Notes under the pieces: generated by a model
Databases searched by the model: none
Told to the model about the DNA's origin: nothing
The model's input: only the letters and a program-made list of their open reading frames with translations
Part shown: one piece after another, positions 21,756 through 33,700 of the stretch
Layout: each line of letters opens with the position of its first letter
Position numbering within the stretch: position 1 is the first letter of the stretch
Origin: Limnomonas spitsbergensis
Taxonomy: Eukaryota > Chlorophyta > Chlorophyceae > Chlamydomonadales
Direction of reading: 5' to 3'
Length of the DNA: 64,000 nt
Assembly (NCBI GenBank): GCA_037349105.1
Contig: JAYJMM010000114.1
Coordinates: 2,657,501-2,721,500, forward strand
Translations under genes and position numbers: made by a program

Positions 21756-24700
21756 ATGGAGGAACGTCAGAGCATTGACGCGTACCAGGTGTCTCAAGGC
21801 TCCAGGAGCTACGCGGCTGCTAACCTAAAGCGCGTGTTCCTTAAGCGCGGAGAGGGCGTCGAGAAGCGAGTGCACGCTCCCAAACACCGGCCCATTAAGC
21901 CGCTGAAGGACACAGCCAGGGACAACGGCGATAATGATCAAAACCACTCATATAAAAGCCAGCCGAAGGCATCCGCCCACAGTGGCATGGGCAACCAGCG
22001 CATCACACAGCCCAGTGGCCAGCATGCGTGGGAGGATGGCCCCATGCGGACAGGAACCCTGAGGAATAGCTCACCAGAAGGCTGGGGCGGTGACCGCAGC
22101 GCCACGCCTGGGCAGCGTTTAGGCGAGACAGGTTGGGGCGGTGAAGATGATGATGCAGAGGAAATGGCTGCGGACACGTCTCTGGTCGGCTTATCGGTAG
22201 AGGCAGGAGAAACAGGTCAGTGTCAGCATGCCTGCTCCGGGGATGGGTCCCTTACTGCTTGGCTGATGCTCGTATGGCTCAGCGCAATCATGACATTTTG
22301 AGACGTGTATCAAGGGGCACATTTTGGCAGCAGCCAGCGCAGGAATACCATGCATGGTTGTATTGGTTTGTGAATATCAAACCAAGGAGCATGGCCATGG
22401 TCAGTGCGTGCTTTGGGAGGGGTCTCTATTGCCACTCTGTGCTGTACATGCAAGCTTCTGCTCGTGCACTCTGGACATGTAGAACTTACTTGACAGGCTG
22501 CAAATCTTCATATGCATGCTCTTTTGTGCATGCCCGCTCGCCATGAAACGTAGGTGACAGTCCTTGGCCATCAACAACACCCGGCTGCGCTGCCCTCCAT
22601 CACCACAAGCTGGGCCCAGAAGAGGTGAAGATAATCTTAAGTCGAATCTGAGATCTAGCACTGAAGATACATACAGAATAATGTAACCAGAACAATGCAG
22701 ACGAAATGATACCATCCCAGAGTAAAAAACATTTCTCAGATTCCTGTAACAAGCCTGCCTCTCAGGAGCAAGGGGTCAGACCTTCAACCACAGACCCTCC
22801 ATCCCCAAACCCTGATCCTCGACCCATCCGCTCAGGAGCTTGAGCTGGAAGAGTTCCAAGCTCTAGAGCATCAGATCAAGAAGGACGTCGGCATAAGGGT
22901 GCCAGCACCAGACAGGCCTTCTAGAAGAGGTGGCAATGCAGACCCGTTCCAGGTGCGGCACAGGGCATTGGTGGTCACAGGAGGGAAGATCGCCGTTGTT
23001 TTTGGGAGAGGTCGGATAGACGGTGCTTGCGGATTATAGGTGCTGGGATAAATAGTTTTGCTCAAGGCGGCAACCTATGCCTATGCAGCGCTGTCCTTCT
23101 CCTTCAGGCCCCTGCAGTGTGTGGTTTTCTCTCTTTGAAGGGACAGCGTAGGCCAAAGAGCCTCCAGGCAGAGAGGTCAGAGTCTTTTGGAACTGGAACT
23201 GGAAAGAGCAGCCATTTTGTTTTTAAGAGGAGTTGCCAGTTGTTGTATAGGCATAAAGGAAATTTGTTTGGTCTATGTGGAGGCACCCAAGGTGCCCCCG
23301 CCATTGGTAGATGTCTTAAGAAGGGCTCAGTGCCTGAGTGCACCGTTTCTTCCTGAACCCTGAGCACACTAGAAACTCCTTAAATATTTGGCGTGGATGG
23401 ACCGGCGCATCACTCGTCCTTCCACTCTGCTGCAAACAGCCGCTCCCTTTGCCGCGAAAGCTGCCTCCTGGGGATGGGCTGGCGCATCATGCGTCCTTCC
23501 GCTGCAAACAGCCGCTCCCTTTGCCGCTAAAGCTGCCTCCTGAATCTCTCTGGCCTTCCAGGCCAAGCCCAACAGCACTGAAAAGGACGGGGACTTCACG
23601 TTCCCCTCCAATGCGGCACCTGCTTGGCACAGAGACGCCCGGCCTCAGACGCAGCCCGCCCGTTCCGAGTACGAGCACCCGCCCGCCCCAAAACCCGCCG
23701 CCCGGTCGGAGTTTGAGTACGCCGCGCCCTTCCCGCTATCTCGCAGCCGCTTCCCTGAGCACGATGGGCTGGCCGGGGAGCAGGGAGCTGGCAGCCTTGA
23801 TGACGGTTTCGGTCGTGAGCGGGGGAGGGAGAGCGTCTCCCGGCCGCATGGTCTGCAGGTACGGTACTGTTCGATGGGGAGACAAAACGGTGGGTGGGTC
23901 CCAATGTCCCCAAATGCCTTAGGGCTTCCGGGGGTGGGGATGGCTGGCAGGCACTCCCTTGGGGAAGCTATACAGTATATGGGGTCGCAGTCAGTTCTCT
24001 TTAAATGCCCTTTCAGGAGGCCCCCGTTTGAGGGGTCTTGATGCAATGCGCAGTGGCCGATTCATGGCCAGATGGGGAACAGGCTCCGGCCTCAGTGCCG
24101 GAGGTGCTGCCTTTCATTGCCCATGAACGGAATGACTGAGATTGTGAGATTGTATTGCGTTAGCTCATAATTTGAATACCGAGCCCCAAGGTGGCCTGGC
24201 GCACACTTTTAGTCCAACTTTCACCTCGGTGATGCCCGACTCCCTGACCCCTCATACGGCATATACCAATGGTAAGTTACACCCCAGACGGGGTCTGCTT
24301 CCCTTGGTATGGTCCTCTCTGATTTGGTTTGCCGTGTCCCTCTTCTGGCCTGGGCAGCAGTAGAGGATGATTTGAGCCCCTGATTTGAGTAGGCCCATGC
24401 ACACCGGGGGGTTCCAGACAGGGCCTGGATTTCCTCATACAATGTTTCGTCATGTTTCTGTTTGTCATGTCCCTCTGCTGGCCTGGGCGGCTGTGAGACT
24501 GTGAGAATGAATTCATCAGGCCCCCAGATGAGGGCCTGACTTCCTCCGAGATCTTTATTTTCCTGGCAATCTATGACATTCCTGGCTCGCTTGTAGTACT
24601 GGTGTGATGATTGCCTCCCGTGTTCCCTTGCAGGCTTGGGCGGCTGTGGGAATCCATTCATCAGGCCCCCAGATCCCTTGCAATCTCTTGTTTCCCTCGC

Positions 24701-27700
24701 AACGCCTGACGTTCCTCCACATTTGTGTGTTCAATTCTTGTCTGCCGCGGCACTCTGCAGGCATGGGCGCCAGCGGAGGATGAGTTCGTCATGCCCATGC
24801 AGTCCAGGAGGCCTCAGACGCCGGGATTCCCCTCTGCAGTGAGTGCATGAGCAGCGAGTCAATTTTGCCAAATTGTAATTAATATTTAATTGCCCCATTA
24901 ATCGCCACACGGCGATTGATTGCCAAAAGGAAGATCGCTGTGCCCATGCAGTCCAGGAGGCCTCAGATGCCGGGATGCCCCTCTGCAGTGAGTGCAGGGT
25001 TGGGCAGACTCTCATCAGGCACCCTCTTTCCCCCCTTTTTTTCCTCTTGAAATCCGATACTAATATCTGATCTTAATTGAATTGCCTTGTAAAGCAATCC
25101 CACACAGTGTGGGCCACACCTTCCGATGGTCGGGGAAACTTACAGCCCCACACACGTTTTCAGACGGGCAGATAGCATTCAGCCGTCTTTCTTGTTGAGA
25201 AGGCTTCTATGGAGTCTTGGGGAGGCTGCTGCTCAGAATCCGTATGGGTGCATCAGGCCTCCACGGGTTGCCAGGTTCAAGCCACAAGATCCATAGTTGG
25301 GTGAGGATCTCTGTTTTCTCCGGTAGCACCCACGTCAAGGCCTCTGCTTCCCTCAGTCACCACCTAATAAGCATTTTATCACGGATCTGAACGTAGCAAC
25401 CATCCAGAACAACAAGCTGTACATCGCGACTCTGTATCAGACTAAAATCGGGAGCCCAATTAAAAAAATTGTCTATAATTCAACGCCTGCACTGCCACGT
25501 ATTGGGGTCCCAAGAAGGCCCCTCCCCAGGGGGGGCGAAAGGGTCCACTGCTAATGGCCCCTGGGGAGCACTGCTAGTGGCCCCTGTTTCAGGCTCATCG
25601 CTTACCGGTATGGCATCCCAAAAGCTTAAGATCTTTGCTTCGCCGGTAGGAGGTCTTCCAGAGACCCTCCCCTTTTAAAGCAGGCCCTAAATTGAAAAAG
25701 GGAGGCTATTTTAAAAATGCCTGCCACAACCGCCTCAACCGCCTCATAGGCGCAACCGGGTGCCAGTCCCTCGTCCGTTGGAGGGGACACCGACCAGGCC
25801 ATCGATGAGTGCTATGACGCTGGGGATTGGGATGACCGCATGGCCTTTGACCAGCAAGCCCCGCAGAGGCAGGCGACAGCGGAGCGAGGTGGCCGGCAAC
25901 ATCAGGTGTGGCTGGGGGATAGGGTTTAGGCGGGGTGAGGTGGCCGGCAACATCAGGTGTGGTCGTGGGGATTGGGTTAAGGTGGGGTGTGGTGGCCGGC
26001 AACATCAGGTGTGGTCGTGGGGATAGGATTTATGTGGGGTGAGGTGGCCGGCAACATCAGGTGTGGCCGCAAGGTAGGGTTTAGGTGGAGTGAGGTGGCC
26101 GGCAACATCAGGTGCGGCCGCAAGGTAGGGTTTAGGTGGAGTGAGGTGGCCGGCAACATCAGGTGTGGCCGCAAGGTAGGGTTTAGGTGGAGTGAGGTGG
26201 CCGGCAGCATCAGGTGTCGCCGCAAGGTAGGGTTTAGGTGGAGTGAGGTGGCCGGCAACATCAGGTGCGGCCGCAAGGTAGGGTTTAGGTGGAGTGAGGT
26301 GGCCGGCAACATCAGGTGTAGCCGCAAGGTAGGGTTTAGGTGGAGTGAGGTGGCCGGCAACATCAGGTGTGGCCGCAAGGTAGGGTTTAGGTGGAGTGAG
26401 GTGGCCGGCAACATCAGGTGTAGCCGCAAGGTAGGGTTTAGGTGGAGTGAGGTGGCCGGCAACATCAGGTGTAGCCGCAAGGTAGGGTTTAGGTGGAGTG
26501 AGGTGGCCGGCAACATCAGGTGTGGCCGCAAGGTAGGGTTTAGGTGGAGTGAGGTGGCCGGCAACATCAGGTGTGGCCGCAAGGTAGGGTTTAGGTGGAG
26601 TGAGGTGGCCGGCAGCATCAGGTGTCGCCGTAAGGTAGGGTTTAGGTGGAGTGAGGTGGCCGGCAACATCAGGTGTGGCCGCAAGGTAGGGTTTAGGTGG
26701 AGTGAGGTGGCCGGCAACATCAGGTGTGGCTGATTAGTTTGTCCCTCCCCGACCGTGTTGTATTGCATGGTGAGGGGCTAATGGGCTAATGGGAGGTTCT
26801 CCTGCCTCAACATTGGGCGGCCACCACTCACTGGGCTAGTTGTGGACCGAAGCATAACCAATGTACGGCCAACAGCTAAGAAAGGGGGCATGCTGCACCA
26901 GAGGACCCCTTGGCTGCATTCAGAGATGTCGCTGACTTGTAGCTGAAAGGCAAGAAGAAGAGCACTGCCTCACTGGGGCTGCAGCAGCCCCAGTGAGCTT
27001 GCATCAAGGGTTAGTGAGGCTGGGAGCTGTCCAAGTGCCCATCATGGTCGGGTTTGGCTGCATGCCTGCATACGGCTGCAGCAGCATTGCAGCACACAGG
27101 GCCTGTGGCAGCATTTCAGGGGGATGTGTAGGGGGCAGGTGTGGCAGCATTTCAGGGGGATGTGTAGGAGGCAGGTGTGGCAGCATTTCAGGGGGATGTG
27201 TAGGAGGCAGGTGTGGCAGCATTTCAGGGGGATGTGTAGGGGGCAGGTGTGGCAGCATTTCAGGGGGATGTGTAGGGGGCAGGTGTGGCAGCATTTCAGG
27301 GGGATGCGTAGGAGGCAGGTGTGGCAGCATTTCAGGGGGATGCGTAGGAGGCAGGTGTGGCAACATTTCAGGGGGATGCGTAGGTGGCAGGTGTGGCAGC
27401 ATTTCAGGGGGATGCGTAGGAGGCAGGTGTGGCAGCATTTCAGGGGGATGCGTAGGGGGCAGGTGTGGCAGCATTTCAGGGGGATGCGTAGGGGGCAGGT
27501 GTGGCAGCATTTCAGGGGGATGCGTAGGGGGCAGGTGTGGCAGCATTTCAGGGGGATGCGTAGGAGGCAGGTGTGGCAGCATTTCAGGGGGATGCGTAGG
27601 AGGCAGGTGTGGCAGCATTTCAGGGGGATGCGTAGGAGGCATGTGTGGCAGCATTTCAGGGGGATGCGTAGGAGGCAGGTGTGGCAGCATTTCAGGGGGA

Positions 27701-30700
27701 TGCGTAGGAGGCAGGTGTGGCAGCATTTCAGGGGGATGCGTAGGAGGCAGGTGTGGCAGCATTTCAGGTGGATGTGTAGGGGGCAGGTGTGGCAGCATTT
27801 CAGAGGGATGAGTAGGGGGCAGGTGTGGCAGCATTTCAGGGGGAAGCGTAGGAGGCAGGTGTGGCAGCATTTCAGGGAGATAGGTAGGGGGCAGGTGTGG
27901 CAGCATTTCAGGGGGATGTGTAGGGGGCAGGTGTGGCAGCATTTCAGGGGGATGTGTAGGGGGCAGGTGTGGCAGCATTTCAGGGGGATGCGTAGGGGGC
28001 AGGTGTGGCAGCATTTCAGGGGGATGTGTAGGAGGCAGGTGTGGCAGCATTTCAGGGGGATGCGTAGGAGGCAGGTGTGGCAGCATTTCAGGGGGATGCG
28101 TAGGAGGCAGGTGTGGCAGCATTTCAGGGAGATAGGTAGGGGGCAGGTGTGGCAGCATTTCAGGGGGATGTGTAGGGGGCAGGTGTGGCAGCATTTCAGG
28201 GGGATGTGTAGGGGGCAGGTGTGGCAGCATTTCAGGGGGATGCGTAGGGGGCAGGTGTGGCAGCATTTCAGGGGGATGTGTAGGAGGCAGGTGTGGCAGC
28301 ATTTCAGGGGGATGCGTAGGAGGCAGGTGTGGCAGCATTTCAGGGGGATGCGTAGGAGGCAGGTGTGGCAGCATTTCAGGGGGGATGTGTAGGGGGCAGG
28401 TGTGGCAGCATTTCAGGGGGATGAGTAGGGGGCAGGTGTGGCAGCATTTCAGGGGGATGCGTAGGAGGCAGGTGTGGCAGCATTTCAGGGAGATAGGTAG
28501 GGGGCAGGTGTGGCAGCATTTCAGGGGGATGTGTAGGGGGCAGGTGTGGCAGCATTTCAGGGGGATGCGTAGGAGGCAGGTGTGGCAGCATTTCAGGGAG
28601 ATAGGTAGGGGGCAGGTGTGGCAGCATTTCAGGGGGATGTGTAGGGGGCAGGTGTGGCAGCATTTCAGGGGGATGTGTAGGGGGCAGGTGTGGCAGCATT
28701 TCAGGGGGATGCGTAGGTGGCAGGTGTGGCAGCATTTCAGGGGGATGTGTAGGAGGCAGGTGTGGCAGCATTTCAGGGGGATGCGTAGGAGGCAGGTGTG
28801 GCAGCATTTCAGGGGGATGCGTAGGAGGCAGGTGTGGCAGCATTTCAGGGGGATGTGTAGGGGGCAGGTGTGGCAGCATTTCAGGGGGATGAGTAGGGGG
28901 CAGGTGTGGCAGCATTTCAGGGGGATGCGTAGGAGGCAGGTGTGGCAGCATTTCAGGGGGATGCGTAGGGGGCAGGTGTGGCAGCATTTCAGGGGGATGC
29001 GTAGGAGGCAGGTGTGGCAGCATTTCAGGGGGATGCGTAGGAGGCAGGTGTGGCAGCATTTCAGGGGGATGCGTAGGAGGCAGGTGTGGCAGCATTTCAG
29101 GGGGATGCGAAGAGGGCAGGTGTGGCAGCATTTCAGGGGGATGCGTAGGAGGCAGGTGTGGCAGCATTTCAGGGGGATGCGTAGGAGGCAGGTGTGGCAG
29201 CATTTCAGGGGGATGCGTAGGGGGCAGGTGTGGCAGCATTTCAGGGGGATGCGTAGGAGGCAGGTGTGGCAGCATTTCAGGGGGCTGTGTAGGAGGCAGG
29301 TGTGGCAGCATTTCAGGGGGATGCGTAGGTGGCAGGTGTGGCAGCATTTCAGGGGGATGTGTAGGAGGCAGGTGTGGCAGCATTTCAGGGGGATGTGTAG
29401 GGGGCAGGTGTGGCAGCATTTCAGGGGGATGTGTAGGGGGCAGGTGTGGCAGCATTTCAGGGGGATGCGTAGGAGGCAGGTGTGGCAGCATTTCAGGGGG
29501 ATGCGTGGGAGGCAGGAGTAGCAGCATTTCAGGGGGATGCGTAGGAGGCAGGTGTGGCAGCATTTCAGGGGGATGCGTAGGAGGCAGGTGTGGCAGCATT
29601 TCAGGGGGATGCGTAGGTGGCAGGTGTGGCAGCATTTCAGGGGGAGGCGTAGGGGGCAGGTGTGGCAGCATTTCAGGGGGATGCGTAGGGGGCAGGTGTG
29701 GCAGCATTTCAGGGGGATGTGTAGGGGGCAGGTGTGGCAGCATTTCAGGGAGATGCGTAGGAGGCAGGTGTGGCAGCATTTCAGGGGGATGCGTAGAGGG
29801 CAGGTGTGGCAGCTTTTCAGGGAGATGCGTAGAGGGCAGGTGTGGCAGCATTTCAGGGGGATGCGTAGGGGGCAGGTGTGGCAGCATTTCAGGGGGATGT
29901 GTAGGGGGCAGGTGTGGCAGCATTTCAGGGAGATGCGTAGGAGGCAGGTGTGGCAGCATTTCAGGGGGATGCGTAGGGGGCAGGTGTGGCAGCATTTCAG
30001 GGGGATGCGTAGGAGGCAGGTGTGGCAGCATTTCAGGGAGATGCGTAGGGGCCTCGTGTGGCAGCATTTCAGGGGGATGCGTAGGGGGCAGGTGTGGCAG
30101 CATTTCAGGGAGATGCGTAGGGGCCTCGTGTGGCAGCATTTCAGGGGGATGCATAGGGGGCAGGTGTGGCAGTGTGGCTGCAAGCTGTCGATGCAGAGCG
30201 GGTCTGGCTGTGTTGGCTTTCACAGATGACCTGTATGATCAGACGGGGGGATGTTGAAGGCCCCTGATTGGTCGAGGGTGATAAACGCAGGCAACTGAAT
30301 GAGAGGACAGAGGAAAGGTGTGCGCCCTGAGGCGTGGATTCAAACGTCAAACGTCAACTGGGTGCTTCATAGGTGGCGTCGACCCGCAGCTATCTACCTT
30401 CTAAGCCTAAATTGGGTGCTTTGCTGCAGGGGAAGACCCTTGGCCCTTAATCTTGGACCCTGACCTGGCTGCTTTGCAGCGGGCGTAGACCCTTGCCCTT
30501 AATCTTGGACCCTGACCTGGCTGCTTTGCAGCTGGATAATCCTTTAACCATTGATCTTGAACCCTGGACTGGCTGCTTTGCAGGGGCGTAAACCCTCGAC
30601 CCTCAATCTTGGACCCTTAGCTGGCTGCTTTGCAGCAGGTAAACCCTCAATTCTTCATCTGGGACCCTAAAATTCCTTTTCAGTGGGCGTAGACCCTTAA

Positions 30701-33700
30701 CCATTGATCCAGGACCCTGGACTAGCTGCTAAACCCTAAACCCTCAATCTTGGACCCTTAACTGGCTCTGCTTTGCAGAGGGCGTGAACCCTCGACCCTT
30801 AATCTGGAACTCTCAACTGGCTGCTCCGCAGGGGGCGTCTGCGGGTACACCCAGACACAAGCAGCAGCCACACCCAAGCGTGTCGGATGGCTATCAGAGG
30901 ACCCTGGAGAATGAGCAGGAGGACGACCACCAGGCCTTTGAGGAGGAGGAGCAGGTGTGTGGCACTGCTTGTTTGAGGGTGCTTCAGCTACAGTTCAGCT
31001 ACATCACGGCTGGGTGAGCCAGTTTCAGCCATAGACCGGCCTAGGTTTCGTCCTCATCGGCCCAGTGGTGGCTGCCCAGAAGCCTATAGAAGGTGGTCTG
31101 GTGTGCACTGAAACGAACGCAGGTTTTTGCTGGGTCTGGAAGCAGGGTCCAGTGTTGAAATGGCTGGCTTCTGCAATGCTTCTGCAGCGATTGGTGCAAA
31201 TCCTCCCTCCTGCCCATCTTCAGCCGTGCCTGGTGCAAATCCCCTCGCCAGCCCATCCTCAGCAGCGCAGCATGCAGTCTCGTCGCCTGCATAGGTTCGG
31301 GTAAACAGCATTGATTGGCAATGCATAATGTGTAACCGGAACGCCCGAAATGTGTCCTTTATTGACCCCTAAACCCTAAACGCCCACAATGAGTCCTTTA
31401 TTGAACCCTGAGCTGCATGATGTGCACGCTGGCAGGCCCAGGACATGGCATGACAAGTGTACAAGCATCATCACTTGTGGTTCATGAGTATGCTCCTCCT
31501 AATATGATCAAGCACCCTACCTCCACGACAGCGCCGTATCTCTGTCATCTTAAACCCGCAATCTTCCACCTGATGTTTGCAAAGGACTCTGAGCAGCTGG
31601 CGGGCGGACGCTCCGGCCCCACGCAGCCATTTGTGAGGCACTTGTTCCAGCAGCAGCAGCAGAGGGCGCACAGCGGCAAGCCTGCGGGCAAGGGGGCCAC
31701 CGCGTCGCGGAGGGGCAGCCGGTGAGAGCTGGGTTGGAAGCAGAATGGTCGCCTTATTGTGGTCACCTTGATATTGAATGGGATGTGCGTGTAGGGCTTG
31801 GAGCCCACTGGAGGGACAAGGGGGGCCATGGGGGAGAAGAGGGGACAAGGGGGGCCGGAAATAAGGGGCCCGATGTTTTTTGTGTGTGTCTTTCCCTTTC
31901 GAGAAATATGCTGCATCCTCTAGGAGCTTCTGTGAGGAGGGGGTGGGGGATTCAGTCCTGCACTTTGCAAGCAGGGCTGTTTTGCCTGTGGGTCTACACT
32001 GTGCTTACCAGGCTGCGTTTGGCAAGCAGGAACGGTTTGCCTGCAGGGGTGCAGCCGGTGAGTGCTTGGTTGGGAGTTGAATGGCCGCCGCCTTATTGCG
32101 GTCAGATCAAGTGTGTGTTGCAGGGCTACACTTTGAAAACAGGGCTGGTTATCCAGCTGTTCCTGTCCCTCTTCCTTCTCGGTGTCTAACACAGGCTGTG
32201 CGGCTGCTTGCGCCTGATTTCGCTCAGCTAGCGACTTGCGCATCATGCGGCTTGGCTGTGAGGCTGGTTTGCCCCGTGTAGCAATAGCGATGCACCCGGC
32301 CTCGTGACAAAAGCAATACACTTGGCCTAGTAGCAATAGCAATACTTCGGCCTCGTGACAATAGCAATACACCCGGCCTCGGTACATTCTGCACAGATTG
32401 CTTGACCCACTCATGCTGTCCTGCCCCAGCAGAGGGTTGCAGAACTTTCTTTCCATCTGAGGCGGGAGGCCCTGCTGCCTGCAGGTCCCCATCGCCAGAG
32501 CCAGGGCCAGCAGAGGCAGAGCGGGTGAAGCTGCTCGAGGAGGAACTCGGGAAAGTCCAGCAGGTCGGAGGGAATTTGAATGCCGCCAAAGTCTTGCCTT
32601 CGATGCACATGGATGCAATAGAACGCAATGCAATGCATGCTGAACAATCCATCCCCAACCCAACTTTCTGACACAAGGATCAATGCCATGGCATACATGC
32701 TCACCCCCCCCCCATCCGCACACACACACACACACGTCCACCCATCCCCTTATTTTCCTCGCCGGCTCCAACAATCAGCCGCCCACCCCTTGAACCGCCT
32801 TTGCTGCTCGTGGATTGACTGTAACCCACTGTAACCCACTGTTAACCCTTGTAACCCACTGTTACCTATTGTAACCCCTTGTAACCCACTGTAACCCCTT
32901 GTAACCCACTGTAACCCACTGTTAACCCTTGTAACCCACTGTAACCTATTGTAACCCCTTGTAACCCACTGTAAACCCTTGTAACCCACTGCAACCCCTT
33001 GTAACCCACTGTAACCCACTGTTAACCCTTGTAACCCACTGTAACCTATTGTAACCCCTTGTAACCCACTGTAAACCCTTGTAACCCACTGTAAACCCTT
33101 GTAACCCACTGTAACCTATTGTAACCCACTGTAACCTATTGTAACCCCTTGTAACCCACTGTAACCCCTTGTAACCCACTGTAAACCCTTGTAACCCACT
33201 GTAAACCCTTGTAACCCACTGTAAACCCTTGTAACCCACTGTAAACCCTTGTAACCCACTGTAAACCCTTGTAACCCACTGTAAACCCTTGTAACCCACT
33301 GTAAACCCTTGAACCGCCTTTGTTGCTTGTGGATTGAAAATTCACCCTCCTCCCGTCTTCACTGCACATAGGAGAAGTCTGCCCTCGTCAAGATGCGGAC
33401 AGAGCTAGAGAAGGCCGCCAACAGGCTGGAGCAGGAACGGCTCGCTTCTGAAAAGAGACAGGTGCGCGCTCGTTTGTATCTGCTGCCCAGCCCAAGGCGT
33501 ACTCTTAAGCAGAGGGAACGGCTTGCCTCAGAAAATTCATTTAGGCATACTCTTTGGTAGAAGGGACAGCTAGCCTCAGAAAATATACCCGAGCACGTGC
33601 TTGAATCTGCTCCCCAGTCCAAACAAGGCATATGCCCTTGGCAGATGGAACGGCTTGCATTGGAAAACATACCTGAGCACGTGTTTGTATCTGCACCCCA

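Noticed and set aside
25977..26768. Opposed 250-260 codon frames
   Set aside because: By-products of the 51-bp donor-edge array.
27004..30257. Long Cys/His/Pro-rich and Gly-rich frames on both strands
   Set aside because: By-products of the 36-bp intronic array; flanking SAS-4 exons splice in phase across it.
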